Shown: positions 23,560 to 32,739, counted from the first letter of the stretch. The stretch: 64,000 bases of DNA from an uncultured Acidimicrobiales bacterium (GCA_951813555.1 OX638344.1:2633076-2697075); one strand, 5' to 3'. Numbers and translations are program-made. Notes: a model not told the origin generated them from the letters alone.

Positions 23560-24521
23560 GCGGTTCATACAAGCGCCATCGCATCTGGATCGACCGCACT
23601 CCCCCATCCGGCGTGGTGATCCCCCCCGATGTGGTGTTGGTAGACGGCCCTGAAGACGCCGACGGCGTGGTAGTGGCCGCTGATCGCCCTTGGGACGACG
23701 ACGCCTGCCGTCGGCTGCCCAATCTCAAAGTGGTGGCCCGCTCGGGCATCGGCTACGACAACGTGGACGTCGCCGCCTGCGCGGCCCACGGCGTGGCCGC
23801 CTGCAACACGCCCGACGCTCCCACGATTTCCACCGCAGAGCACGCGCTGGCGCTGATGCTGGCGGTGACCAAGCGACTCAAGAGATCCGAGGCACGTCTG
23901 GCCGCTGGCACTGCGGGGGGACCGGGCAGGCTCGCTGGACCCGGCGCGTTGGAGCTTGATGGTCGCACTCTGGGCCTGGTGGGATGCGGGCGAATCGGCA
24001 GTCTTCTGGGGCGCTATGCCGAGGCATTGGGAATGAATGTGCTGGTCTGCGACCCCTACATCGACGCTGCTCCAGTGGGCGAGTTGGTCGGCATTGACCA
24101 GCTTTGGGCGGAGGCCGACGTGGTGTCGCTCCATGCCCCAGCCACGCCGGAGACTCGCCACATCATCAACGCTGCTTCGCTGGCGGCCATGCGGCCCGGT
24201 GTGATCATCATCAACTGCGCTCGGGGCGCGCTGGTGGACCAAGAGGCCCTGCTGGCCGCCCTCGACTCCGCCCATGTGGGCGCCGCCGCCCTCGACGTCA
24301 CCGAGCCCGAGCCGTTGCCCCCCGACCATCCGCTTTTGGGCCGCGACAACGTGGTTGTCACCCCCCATGTGGCATCTACCACCACGGTGGGCATCGTCAG
24401 GCTGGTAGGGCAGGCTCTGGATCAGGCTCTCATCTGGTTGCGGGGCGGTAACCCCGAGCACTTGCTCGATGGTGCCGCCGCCCATCCAGGAGTAGATCGC
24501 CGCCTCAAGGCCGACCTATGA
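23556..24521 (+). CDS. D-isomer-specific 2-hydroxyacid dehydrogenase
   Basis: NAD-dependent dehydrogenase of 321 residues from the phosphoglycerate/glyoxylate reductase family. The nucleotide motif is LGLVGCGRIGSLLG near residue 140. The catalytic triad is visible as Arg in NCARGALVD, Glu in DVTEPEPLP and His in VTPHVAS. It is translationally coupled to both neighbours. No step of the standard myo-inositol pathway needs this enzyme, so it may process a side product, a uronic acid or a derivative of a modified inositol. The specific substrate is unknown. Confidence 0.9.
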   Translation: MSGSYKRHRIWIDRTPPSGVVIPPDVVLVDGPEDADGVVVAADRPWDDDACRRLPNLKVVARSGIGYDNVDVAACAAHGVAACNTPDAPTISTAEHALALMLAVTKRLKRSEARLAAGTAGGPGRLAGPGALELDGRTLGLVGCGRIGSLLGRYAEALGMNVLVCDPYIDAAPVGELVGIDQLWAEADVVSLHAPATPETRHIINAASLAAMRPGVIIINCARGALVDQEALLAALDSAHVGAAALDVTEPEPLPPDHPLLGRDNVVVTPHVASTTTVGIVRLVGQALDQALIWLRGGNPEHLLDGAAAHPGVDRRLKADL

Positions 24522-25693
24522 CAACCCGGCGACGACTAGGGTTGGCTGTGGTTGGCTTCGGCTGGATGGGCCAGGCCCACTCCCGCTCGTATCTGCGCCT
24601 GCCCACCCTGTTCGAGGACCGCGCCTACGACGTCGACTTGATTGTCTGCTCCGACAACGTGGAATCCCGCCGCCACATCGCCCAAAGCGACTTCGGCTTT
24701 CGAGAGGTTGCCGAACACTGGGGTGCCGCGGTAGAGCATCCTGACGTCGACATGGTGGCCATATGCGCTCCCAACATGCTCCACGAAACCCTGGTCACCG
24801 CAGCCGCAGAGGCCGGGAAGCATGTGTTCTGCGAGAAGCCGGTGGGGGGAACCCCCAGTCAGACCGCCCGAGCCGAACAAGCCTGCCGCCAGGCGGGGAT
24901 CATCACCGGCGTGGGCTACAACTACCGCTTCGCCCCACTGGTGCTCTACGCCCAAGAGCTCATCGCCAACGGGGAGCTCGGCCAGATCACCAACTATCGG
25001 GGCCGATTTTTCTCGATGTACGGGGCCGATCCGATGGGCTTGCTCTCGTGGCGCTTTCTGATCGACCAGGCCGGGCACGGCGCCACCACCGACATCTTGA
25101 GCCATGCCGTTGACCTGGCCCTGATGCTCAACGGTCCCATCTCGCGGGTGGTGGGTATCGGGGAGACCTTTATCAAAGAGCGCCCGCTGCCGTCAGGAGC
25201 AGGCACGCACTACGACAGGGGCCGTCCAGGCGACCAGACCGGTGACGTCACCAATGAGGACTACTTCGGGGCGCTGGCCGTGTTCGCCAACGGCAGCCAC
25301 GGCATCTTCGAGGCCAGCCGGGCCATCGTCGGCCCCCAGAGCCAGATGGCCTTCGACATCTATGGCACCGAGGGGGCGTTGAGCTGGAACCATGAAACAC
25401 TGAACGAGCTCCAGCTGTTTCGGACGTCTGATCCACAGCAGGGCTATACCACGGTGCGGGCCAGCGAGCGCCACCCCTTTCACGGCGCCTTCGTTCCCGG
25501 AGACGCCAACTCCATCGGCTTCGAGGACATGGTGGCCATCCAAGACCATGAGTTACTCACTGCGGTGGCTGAGGACCGGCCCCACAGCGCAGGCATGGAG
25601 CAGGCTTTGGCCTGCGTGAGCGTGCAAGCCGCCATGCTCAAGAGCTGGGAGACCAGCGCCTGGGAAGATGTGGTATCGCTGAGGATCGACTGA
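24518..25693 (+). CDS. Gfo/Idh/MocA-family oxidoreductase
   Basis: NAD(P)-dependent dehydrogenase of 391 residues. The N-terminal Rossmann motif is AVVGFGWMGQAH; the catalytic Lys sits in VFCEKPVGG; the second part has GHGATTDILSHAVDLALML with the Asp and His expected for sugar or inositol oxidation. It differs clearly from the IolG-type gene later in this operon, so a second polyol substrate is likely, for instance scyllo-inositol, an aminated inositol (as MocA) or an O-methyl ether. Four-base overlap with the preceding gene. Confidence 0.9.
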   Translation: MTTRRRLGLAVVGFGWMGQAHSRSYLRLPTLFEDRAYDVDLIVCSDNVESRRHIAQSDFGFREVAEHWGAAVEHPDVDMVAICAPNMLHETLVTAAAEAGKHVFCEKPVGGTPSQTARAEQACRQAGIITGVGYNYRFAPLVLYAQELIANGELGQITNYRGRFFSMYGADPMGLLSWRFLIDQAGHGATTDILSHAVDLALMLNGPISRVVGIGETFIKERPLPSGAGTHYDRGRPGDQTGDVTNEDYFGALAVFANGSHGIFEASRAIVGPQSQMAFDIYGTEGALSWNHETLNELQLFRTSDPQQGYTTVRASERHPFHGAFVPGDANSIGFEDMVAIQDHELLTAVAEDRPHSAGMEQALACVSVQAAMLKSWETSAWEDVVSLRID

Positions 25694-25706
25694 AGGGAGG
25701 CGAGCC

Positions 25707-27590
25707 ATGGAAACTATCCACCTGACGACTTCTGGGGCCATCGTGCGCTATCTGGCGGCCCAGCGCATCGAGGTCGATGGCCAGACCGTGCCGCTGTTCG
25801 CCGGGGTGTTCGCCATTTTCGGACACGGAAACGTCACCTGTTTAGGCCATGAGCTGGAACAGGCCGGCGAAGCACTGCCCACCTGGCGGGGCCAGAACGA
25901 ACAGGGCATGGCCCTGGCCGCAGTGGCCTATGCCAAGGCCAACCGCCGCCGACGCATAATGGCCGCCACCAGCTCTATCGGCCCCGGCGCCACCAACATG
26001 GTGACCGCGGCTGCGGTGGCCATGGCCAACCGGATGCCGCTGCTTCTGCTGGCCGGCGACACCTTCAACAGCCGCGTCCCCGACCCCGTGCTTCAACAGG
26101 TGGAGCACTTTGGCAATCCGACACTCACCGTCAACGACGCCTTCCGGCCCGTGGTGCGCTTCTGGGACCGCATCACCTCTCCCGAGCAGCTTGTCCATTC
26201 ACTGCCCAACGCCCTCGCCACCATGCTCGATCCCGGCGACTGCGGCCCGGCTTTCATCAGCCTCCCCCAAGACGTCCAGGGAGATGCCTGCGACTTCCCC
26301 ACCCGCTTTTTCGAGGAAACCGTCCACGAGATCCGACGCCCCCGACCCGACACCGGCGAGCTCCGCCGAGCCGCCGCAGCGTTGGCCGCGGCCGAGAGAC
26401 CGCTGATCGTGGCCGGTGGCGGGGTCCACTGGTCGCTGGCCGAGGACGAACTCGGGACCTTCGCCGAACAACACAACATCCCGGTGGTGGAGACGGTGGC
26501 TGGACGCACCTCCTTGGTGGCCGACCACCGGCTCAATTGCGGTCCCATCGGCGTAACTGGCTGCACCTCGGCCAACGCCATGGCCGCTGAGGCCGACGTG
26601 GTGCTGGCGGTGGGCACCCGCCTGGGCGACTTCGTAACCGGATCGTGGACGGTGTTCGGAGGCGGCGAAGAAGTGGAGATTATCGGCCTGAACGCGGCCC
26701 GTTTCGACGCCACCAAGCATCGCTCGCTGCCGTTGGTAGCCGACGCCCGCGAGGGACTAGCCGAACTCGGCGCCGCGCTGGGCGACTACCGGGCTCCCGA
26801 GGAATGGTCCGACCGGGCTTCTTCGGAGACTTCGCAGTACCACTCCTACATCGACAAGATCGCCGCCCCCGAAACGGTGGCGTCGGCCGAGCAAACCACC
26901 GATGTCGCCGACGACGATCTGGCCACCTATGCCCAGGTTGTAGGCGTTGTGGACCGGGCCGCCGACGAGTCCACCTACGTGTTGGCTGCCGCCGGCGGGT
27001 TCCCCGGCGAGCTGGTGAACGGGTGGCGGGGCCAGGTCGTTCACTCCTTCGACTGCGAGTACGGCTACTCCTGTATGGGATATGAGATCTCCGGGGGGTG
27101 GGGGGCCAAGATGGCGCTGCCCGACCGGGAAGTGGTGGTGCTGGTGGGCGATGGCTCCTACCTCATGATGAACAGCGACCTGTACAGCACCGTTCTCACC
27201 GGCCACAAACTCATCGTCATCGTGTGCGACAACGGCGGCTATGCGGTGATCAACCGCTTGCAGATGGCCCAGGGCGGCGTGCCGTTCAACAACCTCATCG
27301 CCGATTCCCGGGTTCAGGACGTGACCGCGGTGGACTTCGCGGCCCACGCGGCATCCATGGGCTGCCAAGCCGAGACAGTGACCACCATCACCGAGCTCGA
27401 GGCGGCCTTCCAGCGAGCCCGGGCCGCTGATCGCACCTATGTGATCGCGCTGAACACCCATGCCTATCGCTGGACCGAAGGCGGATCGTTCTGGGAGGTG
27501 GGCGTGCCCGAGGTGAGCACCAGCCCCGATGTGCGGGCCGCCCGAGCCGAAATGGAGGCCGGCAAAGCCGACCAGCGGGTGGGATGGTGA
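25707..27590 (+). CDS. iolD: Trihydroxycyclohexane-1,2-dione hydrolase
   Basis: ThDP-dependent ring-opening enzyme converting 3D-(3,5/4)-trihydroxycyclohexane-1,2-dione to 5-deoxyglucuronate. It is 627 residues, normal for IolD. The ThDP-activating Glu lies in WRGQNEQGMALAA; the central domain has GAGVHW-like VAGGGVHWS; the C-terminal cofactor site is VLVGDGSYLMMNSDLY with DNGGYAVINRLQ. The start segment HLTTSGAIVRYLAAQ and the phrase FAIFGHGNVTCLG are characteristic of IolD among ThDP enzymes. The ribosome site AGGGAGG lies eight bases before the ATG. Confidence 0.96.
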   Translation: METIHLTTSGAIVRYLAAQRIEVDGQTVPLFAGVFAIFGHGNVTCLGHELEQAGEALPTWRGQNEQGMALAAVAYAKANRRRRIMAATSSIGPGATNMVTAAAVAMANRMPLLLLAGDTFNSRVPDPVLQQVEHFGNPTLTVNDAFRPVVRFWDRITSPEQLVHSLPNALATMLDPGDCGPAFISLPQDVQGDACDFPTRFFEETVHEIRRPRPDTGELRRAAAALAAAERPLIVAGGGVHWSLAEDELGTFAEQHNIPVVETVAGRTSLVADHRLNCGPIGVTGCTSANAMAAEADVVLAVGTRLGDFVTGSWTVFGGGEEVEIIGLNAARFDATKHRSLPLVADAREGLAELGAALGDYRAPEEWSDRASSETSQYHSYIDKIAAPETVASAEQTTDVADDDLATYAQVVGVVDRAADESTYVLAAAGGFPGELVNGWRGQVVHSFDCEYGYSCMGYEISGGWGAKMALPDREVVVLVGDGSYLMMNSDLYSTVLTGHKLIVIVCDNGGYAVINRLQMAQGGVPFNNLIADSRVQDVTAVDFAAHAASMGCQAETVTTITELEAAFQRARAADRTYVIALNTHAYRWTEGGSFWEVGVPEVSTSPDVRAARAEMEAGKADQRVGW

Positions 27591-27603
27591 ACCCGGAGGG
27601 TCG

Positions 27604-29031
27604 ATGGGCGTAACCACCCGCGACTACCGAGTGGGCGGCCCCGAGGCCGACCGAGCCGCAGCCGCCGGGCTGGTTGAGGCTGAGTGGTTCCGCCCGCCCA
27701 TTGACCCCGAGCGCCTGCGCCAACTCCAGGTTCGGGGCAACGCTCGGGCCGCCGGCGACACCATCGCGTGGCTCGGCCTGCTGGCCGGATTCGGCTACCT
27801 GGCATTCCTCTCGCTGGGCACCTGGTGGGCCATCCCGGCCTTCGCCGCCTACGGCGCCCTCTACGGCGGCGCCGGCGATTCCCGCTGGCACGAGTGCGGC
27901 CACGGCACCGCCTTCAAAGCCAAATGGCTCAACGATGTGGTGTACTACCTGGCCTCGTTCATGCTGTTGCGCCAGCCCACTCTGTGGCGCTGGTCGCACG
28001 TCCGCCACCACACCGACACCATCGTGGTGGGCCGCGACGCCGAGATCATCTTCCCTCGTCCTTCCACTCCTGCATCGATTGCGCTGTTGTTCGTGCCCGT
28101 GCTGAACGTGCCCAAAATGGTGGTGCGCACCGCCAAGCACGCTTTCGGGCGCATCGACGACGAGGCCCACTCCTTCATTCCCGCCGACGAGCTTCCCAAG
28201 CTGAAGTGGGAGTCTCGGGCCTACATCGCCATTCTCGCCGGCACAACGGCCTGGTCGGTGGCGGCTTGGACCATCGTGCCCTTGCTCTACGTTGGCCTGC
28301 CCACCGTGTATGGCGCATGGCTGATGATTTTCTTCGCCATCACCCAGCACGCCGGGCTGCGGGAGGACGTTCTCGACCACCGCCTTAACACCCGCACCGT
28401 GTACATGAACCCCGTCTTCCGGTTCCTGTACTCCAACATGAACTACCACGTGGAACACCACATCTTCCCCACTGTTCCCTACTACTCACTGCCCGCATTG
28501 CACCAAGAGGTGAAGGGCTACCTGGCCCCGGCTTCCCCCAGTACTTGGACGGCCTTTCGGGACATCCTGTCTACCCTGCGGCGCCAATGGCGCAACCCGG
28601 CCTACGACGAACCCCGCGACGACGTGCCCGCAGCTCCCGACGCCGACCGCTCATTCGTCAACACCGGTCACACCATTTGGGCCGGCGACCGCCACGACGG
28701 CCTATTCGACCTCGGCCCAGCCAACGCGCTGGCCCCCGGATCAGCCCGGCAGGTGGACGTGGGCGACGAGGCCTACGCCCTGTTCCGCTTGGACGATGGC
28801 ACCTTGGTGTGCACCGAAGGACTCTGCACCCACGGGCAGGCCTATCTGGCCGAGGGGGTGGTAATGGGCTGCGAGGTGGAATGTCCCAAGCACAACGGCC
28901 GCTTCGACCTCCGCACAGGAGCACCAGTGCGTCTTCCGGCCACCGACCCCTTAGCCTTGTATCCGGTGGAAATACGAAACGGCCGGGTGGTCTCCAGCCT
29001 GCAGCCCCTATCAGATGAGGTCAGCTCATGA
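27604..29031 (+). CDS. Fused desaturase-like oxygenase and Rieske ferredoxin (MocD-MocE-like)
   Basis: Fusion of 475 residues. Residues 1-330 are a membrane diiron protein of the fatty-acid-desaturase superfamily with three His boxes: HECGH (96-100), HVRHH (132-136) and HVEHH (282-286), plus four hydrophobic spans. Residues 365-475 form a Rieske 2Fe-2S domain: Cys408-x-His410 and Cys427-x2-His430. In rhizopine catabolism MocD (a desaturase-like oxygenase) and MocE (a ferredoxin) with a reductase MocF remove the O-methyl group of 3-O-methyl-scyllo-inosamine. The present gene joins the two in one chain inside an inositol operon, so oxidative demethylation of a methylated inositol is the best guess. 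No MocF-like reductase is in the window. The ATG at 27604 follows CGGAGGG. Confidence 0.88.
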   Translation: MGVTTRDYRVGGPEADRAAAAGLVEAEWFRPPIDPERLRQLQVRGNARAAGDTIAWLGLLAGFGYLAFLSLGTWWAIPAFAAYGALYGGAGDSRWHECGHGTAFKAKWLNDVVYYLASFMLLRQPTLWRWSHVRHHTDTIVVGRDAEIIFPRPSTPASIALLFVPVLNVPKMVVRTAKHAFGRIDDEAHSFIPADELPKLKWESRAYIAILAGTTAWSVAAWTIVPLLYVGLPTVYGAWLMIFFAITQHAGLREDVLDHRLNTRTVYMNPVFRFLYSNMNYHVEHHIFPTVPYYSLPALHQEVKGYLAPASPSTWTAFRDILSTLRRQWRNPAYDEPRDDVPAAPDADRSFVNTGHTIWAGDRHDGLFDLGPANALAPGSARQVDVGDEAYALFRLDDGTLVCTEGLCTHGQAYLAEGVVMGCEVECPKHNGRFDLRTGAPVRLPATDPLALYPVEIRNGRVVSSLQPLSDEVSS

Positions 29032-30035
29032 ACTCGGTGCGAATCGGGGTCTTGGGCTGCGGACGTATTGGCCGAATGCACGCCGAGCTCATCGCCCGGC
29101 AGGTGCCCGGCGCCGATGTGACCGCGGTATACGACGTGATCGACGATGCGTCGGCGGCGCTGGCCAACGACCTTGGAGTGCGCCGCGCCGCTGCGCCCCA
29201 CGAGATTCTGGAAGCCGACGACGTCGACGCCGTGGCCATCTGCACCTCGACCCACACCCACATCGACCTGCTGGTGGCCGCGGCCAAAGCCGGCAAGGCC
29301 GCGTTTGTGGAGAAGCCGCTGGCCCTGAACCTGGCTGACGTGGACCGGGGCGTCGCCGCCGCCGAGGCGGCCGGCATCCCAGTGCAAGTAGGGTTCAACC
29401 GCCGCTTCGACCCCAGCCACCGCTACGTGCGCGACCGGGTGGCCGCAGGCGAGATCGGCGACGTCCACCTTGTGCGGATCTCCAGCCGTGACCCCGAGCC
29501 CCCGCCGCTCGTGTATCTGGACGAGTCCGGCGGCATCTTCTGCGACATGACCATCCACGATTTCGACATGATCCGCTACGTCACCCAAAGCGAGGTCACC
29601 GAGGTATACGCCACCGGCGCGGTCCTGATCGACAACGCGATCGGCGGGGTCGGCGACCTCGATACCGCAGTGATCGTCTGCCACCACGAAAACGGCGCCA
29701 TCAGCACCATCGACAACAGTCGCCAAGCGGTATACGGCTACGACCAGCGAGTGGAGGCGTTCGGCTCGGCCGGAATGGCCGCCTCCGAGAACCCCCTTAC
29801 TGCTACCGCGGTTACCCGGACTGCCGACGGCGCCCACGGGCCAACACTGCCCTACTTCTTCTTGGAGCGGTACATCCCCTCGTATCTGGCCGAGTGGGAG
29901 GCGTTTACCGCCATGATGGAAGGCGCGCCGTCGCCGGTAACCCTGGCCGACGGTCGGGCCCCGCTGGTGATCGGCCTAGCCGCATGGCGCTCGGTGCATG
30001 AGCGCCGCCCGGTGCGAACCGACGAGATCGGCTGA
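29028..30035 (+). CDS. iolG: myo-Inositol 2-dehydrogenase, IolG-like
   Basis: Oxidises myo-inositol to scyllo-inosose with NAD, the first step of the pathway. Gfo/Idh/MocA family, 335 residues. The Rossmann motif is GVLGCGRIGRMHA. The catalytic Lys96 lies in FVEKPLAL, and GGIFCDMTIHDFDMIR supplies Asp173 and His177, the catalytic pair of characterised IolG. The segment VGFNRRFDPSH is also typical. It overlaps the oxygenase-Rieske gene by four bases. Confidence is high for an inositol dehydrogenase; myo- versus scyllo- preference cannot be read. Confidence 0.92.
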   Translation: MNSVRIGVLGCGRIGRMHAELIARQVPGADVTAVYDVIDDASAALANDLGVRRAAAPHEILEADDVDAVAICTSTHTHIDLLVAAAKAGKAAFVEKPLALNLADVDRGVAAAEAAGIPVQVGFNRRFDPSHRYVRDRVAAGEIGDVHLVRISSRDPEPPPLVYLDESGGIFCDMTIHDFDMIRYVTQSEVTEVYATGAVLIDNAIGGVGDLDTAVIVCHHENGAISTIDNSRQAVYGYDQRVEAFGSAGMAASENPLTATAVTRTADGAHGPTLPYFFLERYIPSYLAEWEAFTAMMEGAPSPVTLADGRAPLVIGLAAWRSVHERRPVRTDEIG

Positions 30036-30038
30036 GCG

Positions 30039-31019
30039 GTGCGGGCCTACCTCACCGGGGGAACCGGCTTTGTTGGCTCCAACATCGTCAAGGTGTTCGC
30101 CGAGCGCCACGGCGCCACCGTGCACTGCCCGGTTCGCTCGTTCGTGCCTGACAACCCCCAGGGATACACCGTCGAGCCGCTGGACTTGCTCGACGGCGAT
30201 GAAGTGCTGGCCAGCGTGGCCCAGTTCGACCCCGATGTGATCGTCCACTCCATGATCCTCAACGACTTGGACGGCCTCTACTCGCAACGAGAGCTGGCCT
30301 GGCGCAGCTACGTGGAGGCCACCCTCACCATGGCCGAAGCAGCCAACCGGGCCGGGGCCAAGCTCATTGTGGTTTCCACCGACTGGGTATTCGACGGCAC
30401 CCAGGCCGGGGCCGATGAGCACACTCCGCCCAACCCGGTGAACTACTACGGCGTGTTGAAGGTCCTAAGCGAGCAGGCCGCTCTGCTCCAGGCTGACCGG
30501 GCTGCGGTGGCCCGGGTGTCGGCGGTAAATGGTGTGCACTGGGCTAGAGACGAGATGCCCCGGGGCCAGGATCCGGGATACGGCTATTTCGTGACTACCG
30601 TGCTCGACGCGGTGTCGCGAGGCGAGACATTCGGGGTGTGGGAGGGCGACGACATCAACATGGCGGCCACACCCAGCCTGGCCAGCGAGTGCGCTGAGAC
30701 CATGTGGCTGATCGCAGCCAACGACGAAGCCGACGGCATCTTCCACTGCTGCGGCGCCGAGCCCGCAGGGCGTATGGAGCTGGCTCGAATGGCCTGCGAG
30801 GTCTTCGGCCACGATCCCTCGCTGCTGAGATCGGATTCGCCTGATGCGGAGATGATGTCGTCGATGGCCGGGGCCCGCATCCCCTACGACACCACAATCC
30901 GCACTCCTCGCACGACCGAGATTTTGGACTATGAGCCGCTGGGCACCCGCGAGTTGCTGGAGCGCTTCAAACAAGAAGTCGAATCCGGCGATCTTGTTCC
31001 GCCGACCTTAGGAGATTGA
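30039..31019 (+). CDS. RmlD-like NAD(P)-dependent sugar reductase/epimerase
   Basis: Extended short-chain dehydrogenase of 326 residues. It begins YLTGGTGFVGSNIV (nucleotide binding); VVSTDWVFDGT and NYYGVLK carry the catalytic Ser/Thr, Tyr and Lys of the dTDP-4-dehydrorhamnose-reductase type. In rhamnose synthesis these enzymes act on nucleotide sugars, but in this catabolic setting a reduction or epimerisation of a keto-inositol or keto-acid is more likely. The start is a GTG four bases after the iolG stop. Exact reaction unknown. Confidence 0.82.
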   Translation: MRAYLTGGTGFVGSNIVKVFAERHGATVHCPVRSFVPDNPQGYTVEPLDLLDGDEVLASVAQFDPDVIVHSMILNDLDGLYSQRELAWRSYVEATLTMAEAANRAGAKLIVVSTDWVFDGTQAGADEHTPPNPVNYYGVLKVLSEQAALLQADRAAVARVSAVNGVHWARDEMPRGQDPGYGYFVTTVLDAVSRGETFGVWEGDDINMAATPSLASECAETMWLIAANDEADGIFHCCGAEPAGRMELARMACEVFGHDPSLLRSDSPDAEMMSSMAGARIPYDTTIRTPRTTEILDYEPLGTRELLERFKQEVESGDLVPPTLGD

Positions 31020-31021
31020 CC

Positions 31022-31879
31022 ATGGCCACTTCCCCCGCATCAGGCCCCATTCGCCCTCATCCGGGACCGGGACGGGTTCTCAACATAACCCCGGAATCGG
31101 CCGCATGGGACAACGTGGCCTTCTCGGTGGTAGAGCTCACCCCGTCCGATCCGTGGTCGGGGGTCGAATCCGACCGGGAAACCGCCATCGTCCCCCTTTC
31201 GGGCTCAGGCCGGGTCCAAGCCGGAGAGATCGACGCCGCCATCAGCCGCACGTCGGTGTTCGAAGAGCTGGGGCGTATCGTGTATCTGCCGCCGGGCACG
31301 CCCTATGCGATCGCCACCGAGGGCTCGCTGGTGGCCGCGGTGGGCTCGGCTCCGGCCGAGGGTCGCTACCCGGCCCGCGTCTTCGAGCCGTCTGAGATGC
31401 GGGTTGAGACCCGCGGGGGCGGCCAGGCCTACCGCCAGGTGGTCCACTCGCTGGCCCATCCGCTGCCCGCCGAGAAGCTAATCCTCTACGAGGTGTTCGT
31501 ACCCCGGGGCACCTGGTCGGGCTGGCCCCCCCACTGCCACGACGGGCGGGACGGCTCGCCCTATCTGGAAGAGGTCTACTACTTCCGCCTGGATCGCCCC
31601 GAGGGCTACGCCATGCACCGTAACTGGCGCACTGAAGAGAACTTTGACGAAGCAGTCGTGGTCCGAGATGGCGACGCGGCGCTGGTTCCCAAGGGATACC
31701 ACACATCAGTGGCCTGCCCCGGCTCCAACATGTACTTCCTCAACTACCTGGCCGGCGAGCTGATCGGCGACCAGCGCCGCACACCACCCTGCTTCGACGC
31801 CCAGCACACCTGGATCGAGGCCGACTGGGGCGCGGGAGCGTGGACGCTGCCGGTGGCCGGCGCGGTACCCGCCAACTGA
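31022..31879 (+). CDS. iolB: 5-deoxy-glucuronate isomerase
   Basis: Converts 5-deoxyglucuronate to 5-dehydro-2-deoxygluconate between the IolD and IolC steps. Bicupin fold, 285 residues. The metal-binding segment is readable as WSGWPPHCHDG, followed by YLEEVYYFRL. Further family features are NVAFSVVEL, VPKGYHTSVACPGSNMYFLN and a final WIEADW. The ATG at 31022 has GGAG seven bases upstream; a TTG two codons earlier is less likely. Confidence 0.95.
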   Translation: MATSPASGPIRPHPGPGRVLNITPESAAWDNVAFSVVELTPSDPWSGVESDRETAIVPLSGSGRVQAGEIDAAISRTSVFEELGRIVYLPPGTPYAIATEGSLVAAVGSAPAEGRYPARVFEPSEMRVETRGGGQAYRQVVHSLAHPLPAEKLILYEVFVPRGTWSGWPPHCHDGRDGSPYLEEVYYFRLDRPEGYAMHRNWRTEENFDEAVVVRDGDAALVPKGYHTSVACPGSNMYFLNYLAGELIGDQRRTPPCFDAQHTWIEADWGAGAWTLPVAGAVPAN

Positions 31880-31880
31880 A

Positions 31881-32729
31881 ATGAGCGTGGCCGACCTTGC
31901 CCACAACGGGCGGTTCGCGGTGCTGGCCATCGACCACCGCGACTCGCTGCGCAGCGTGCTGGCCCCCGACAACCCCGACTCCGTGTCCCACCAGGCCATC
32001 GTCGATCTCAAGCGCGACCTGGTTGCCGGACTGGCCGACGGGGCCACAGGGGTAATGCTGGAGCCGGAGTACTCCATCCCTCAGCTGCTCGACGGCACGC
32101 TGCCCCCCGGGGTGGGGTTCACCGCCGCGCTGGAGGCCCAGGGGTACATGGCTGACCCCGAGGCCGCCCCCGTCGCCCTCCTCGATGGCTGGTCGGTGCA
32201 GGCTGCCGCCGACTGCGGCGCTGCGGCGGCCAAACTCCTGGTGCTCTACCGGCCCGAGCGCCCCCACGCCGCCGCCCAAGAGAAGGCCGCGGCCGACATC
32301 CTGGCCGAGTGCCGGCGAGTAGGCATCCCCCTGCTGGTTGAGCCGCTGTACTACGGACTGGACGATCCGTCAGTCCGACCTCAGATCGTGCTCGACACCG
32401 TGGACCGGTTCGCCTCCATGGGATTCGACATCTTGAAACTGCCGTTCCCCGTCGATGCCGACTACGACCCCGACCGGACCCGATGGGCCGCAACCTGCTC
32501 GGAGATCTCCAACCGCTGCGACATGCCCTGGACGTTGCTCTCGGGCGGCGGCACCTTCGACCGCTACCACGCCCAACTGGAGGTGGCGATGGCCTCGGGT
32601 TGCGCCGGATTCACCGTCGGCCGAGCCCTGTGGGGCGAAGCCGCTTTGGCCCCGCCCTCCGACCGCCCCGCCGCGATCGACGATCTGATCGCCCCCCGCC
32701 TCGCTGCGTTGCGCGACTTGGTTATCTGA
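31881..32729 (+). CDS. LacD/DeoC-family class I aldolase, probable IolJ substitute
   Basis: TIM-barrel aldolase of 282 residues. AIDHRDSLR at the start resembles the tagatose-1,6-bisphosphate aldolase LacD (VDQRGSL), and FDILKLPFPVD offers Lys186 as the Schiff-base lysine in the expected barrel strand. The classical last step of inositol catabolism, cleavage of 6-phospho-5-dehydro-2-deoxygluconate to DHAP and malonate semialdehyde, is done by IolJ, a class II metal enzyme not seen here. As last gene of an otherwise complete iol set, this protein is the obvious candidate for that cleavage. In some bacteria a similar domain is fused to IolC. It ends ten bases before the convergent mnmA. Confidence 0.85.
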   Translation: MSVADLAHNGRFAVLAIDHRDSLRSVLAPDNPDSVSHQAIVDLKRDLVAGLADGATGVMLEPEYSIPQLLDGTLPPGVGFTAALEAQGYMADPEAAPVALLDGWSVQAAADCGAAAAKLLVLYRPERPHAAAQEKAAADILAECRRVGIPLLVEPLYYGLDDPSVRPQIVLDTVDRFASMGFDILKLPFPVDADYDPDRTRWAATCSEISNRCDMPWTLLSGGGTFDRYHAQLEVAMASGCAGFTVGRALWGEAALAPPSDRPAAIDDLIAPRLAALRDLVI

Positions 32730-32739
32730 GCAAACCCGT

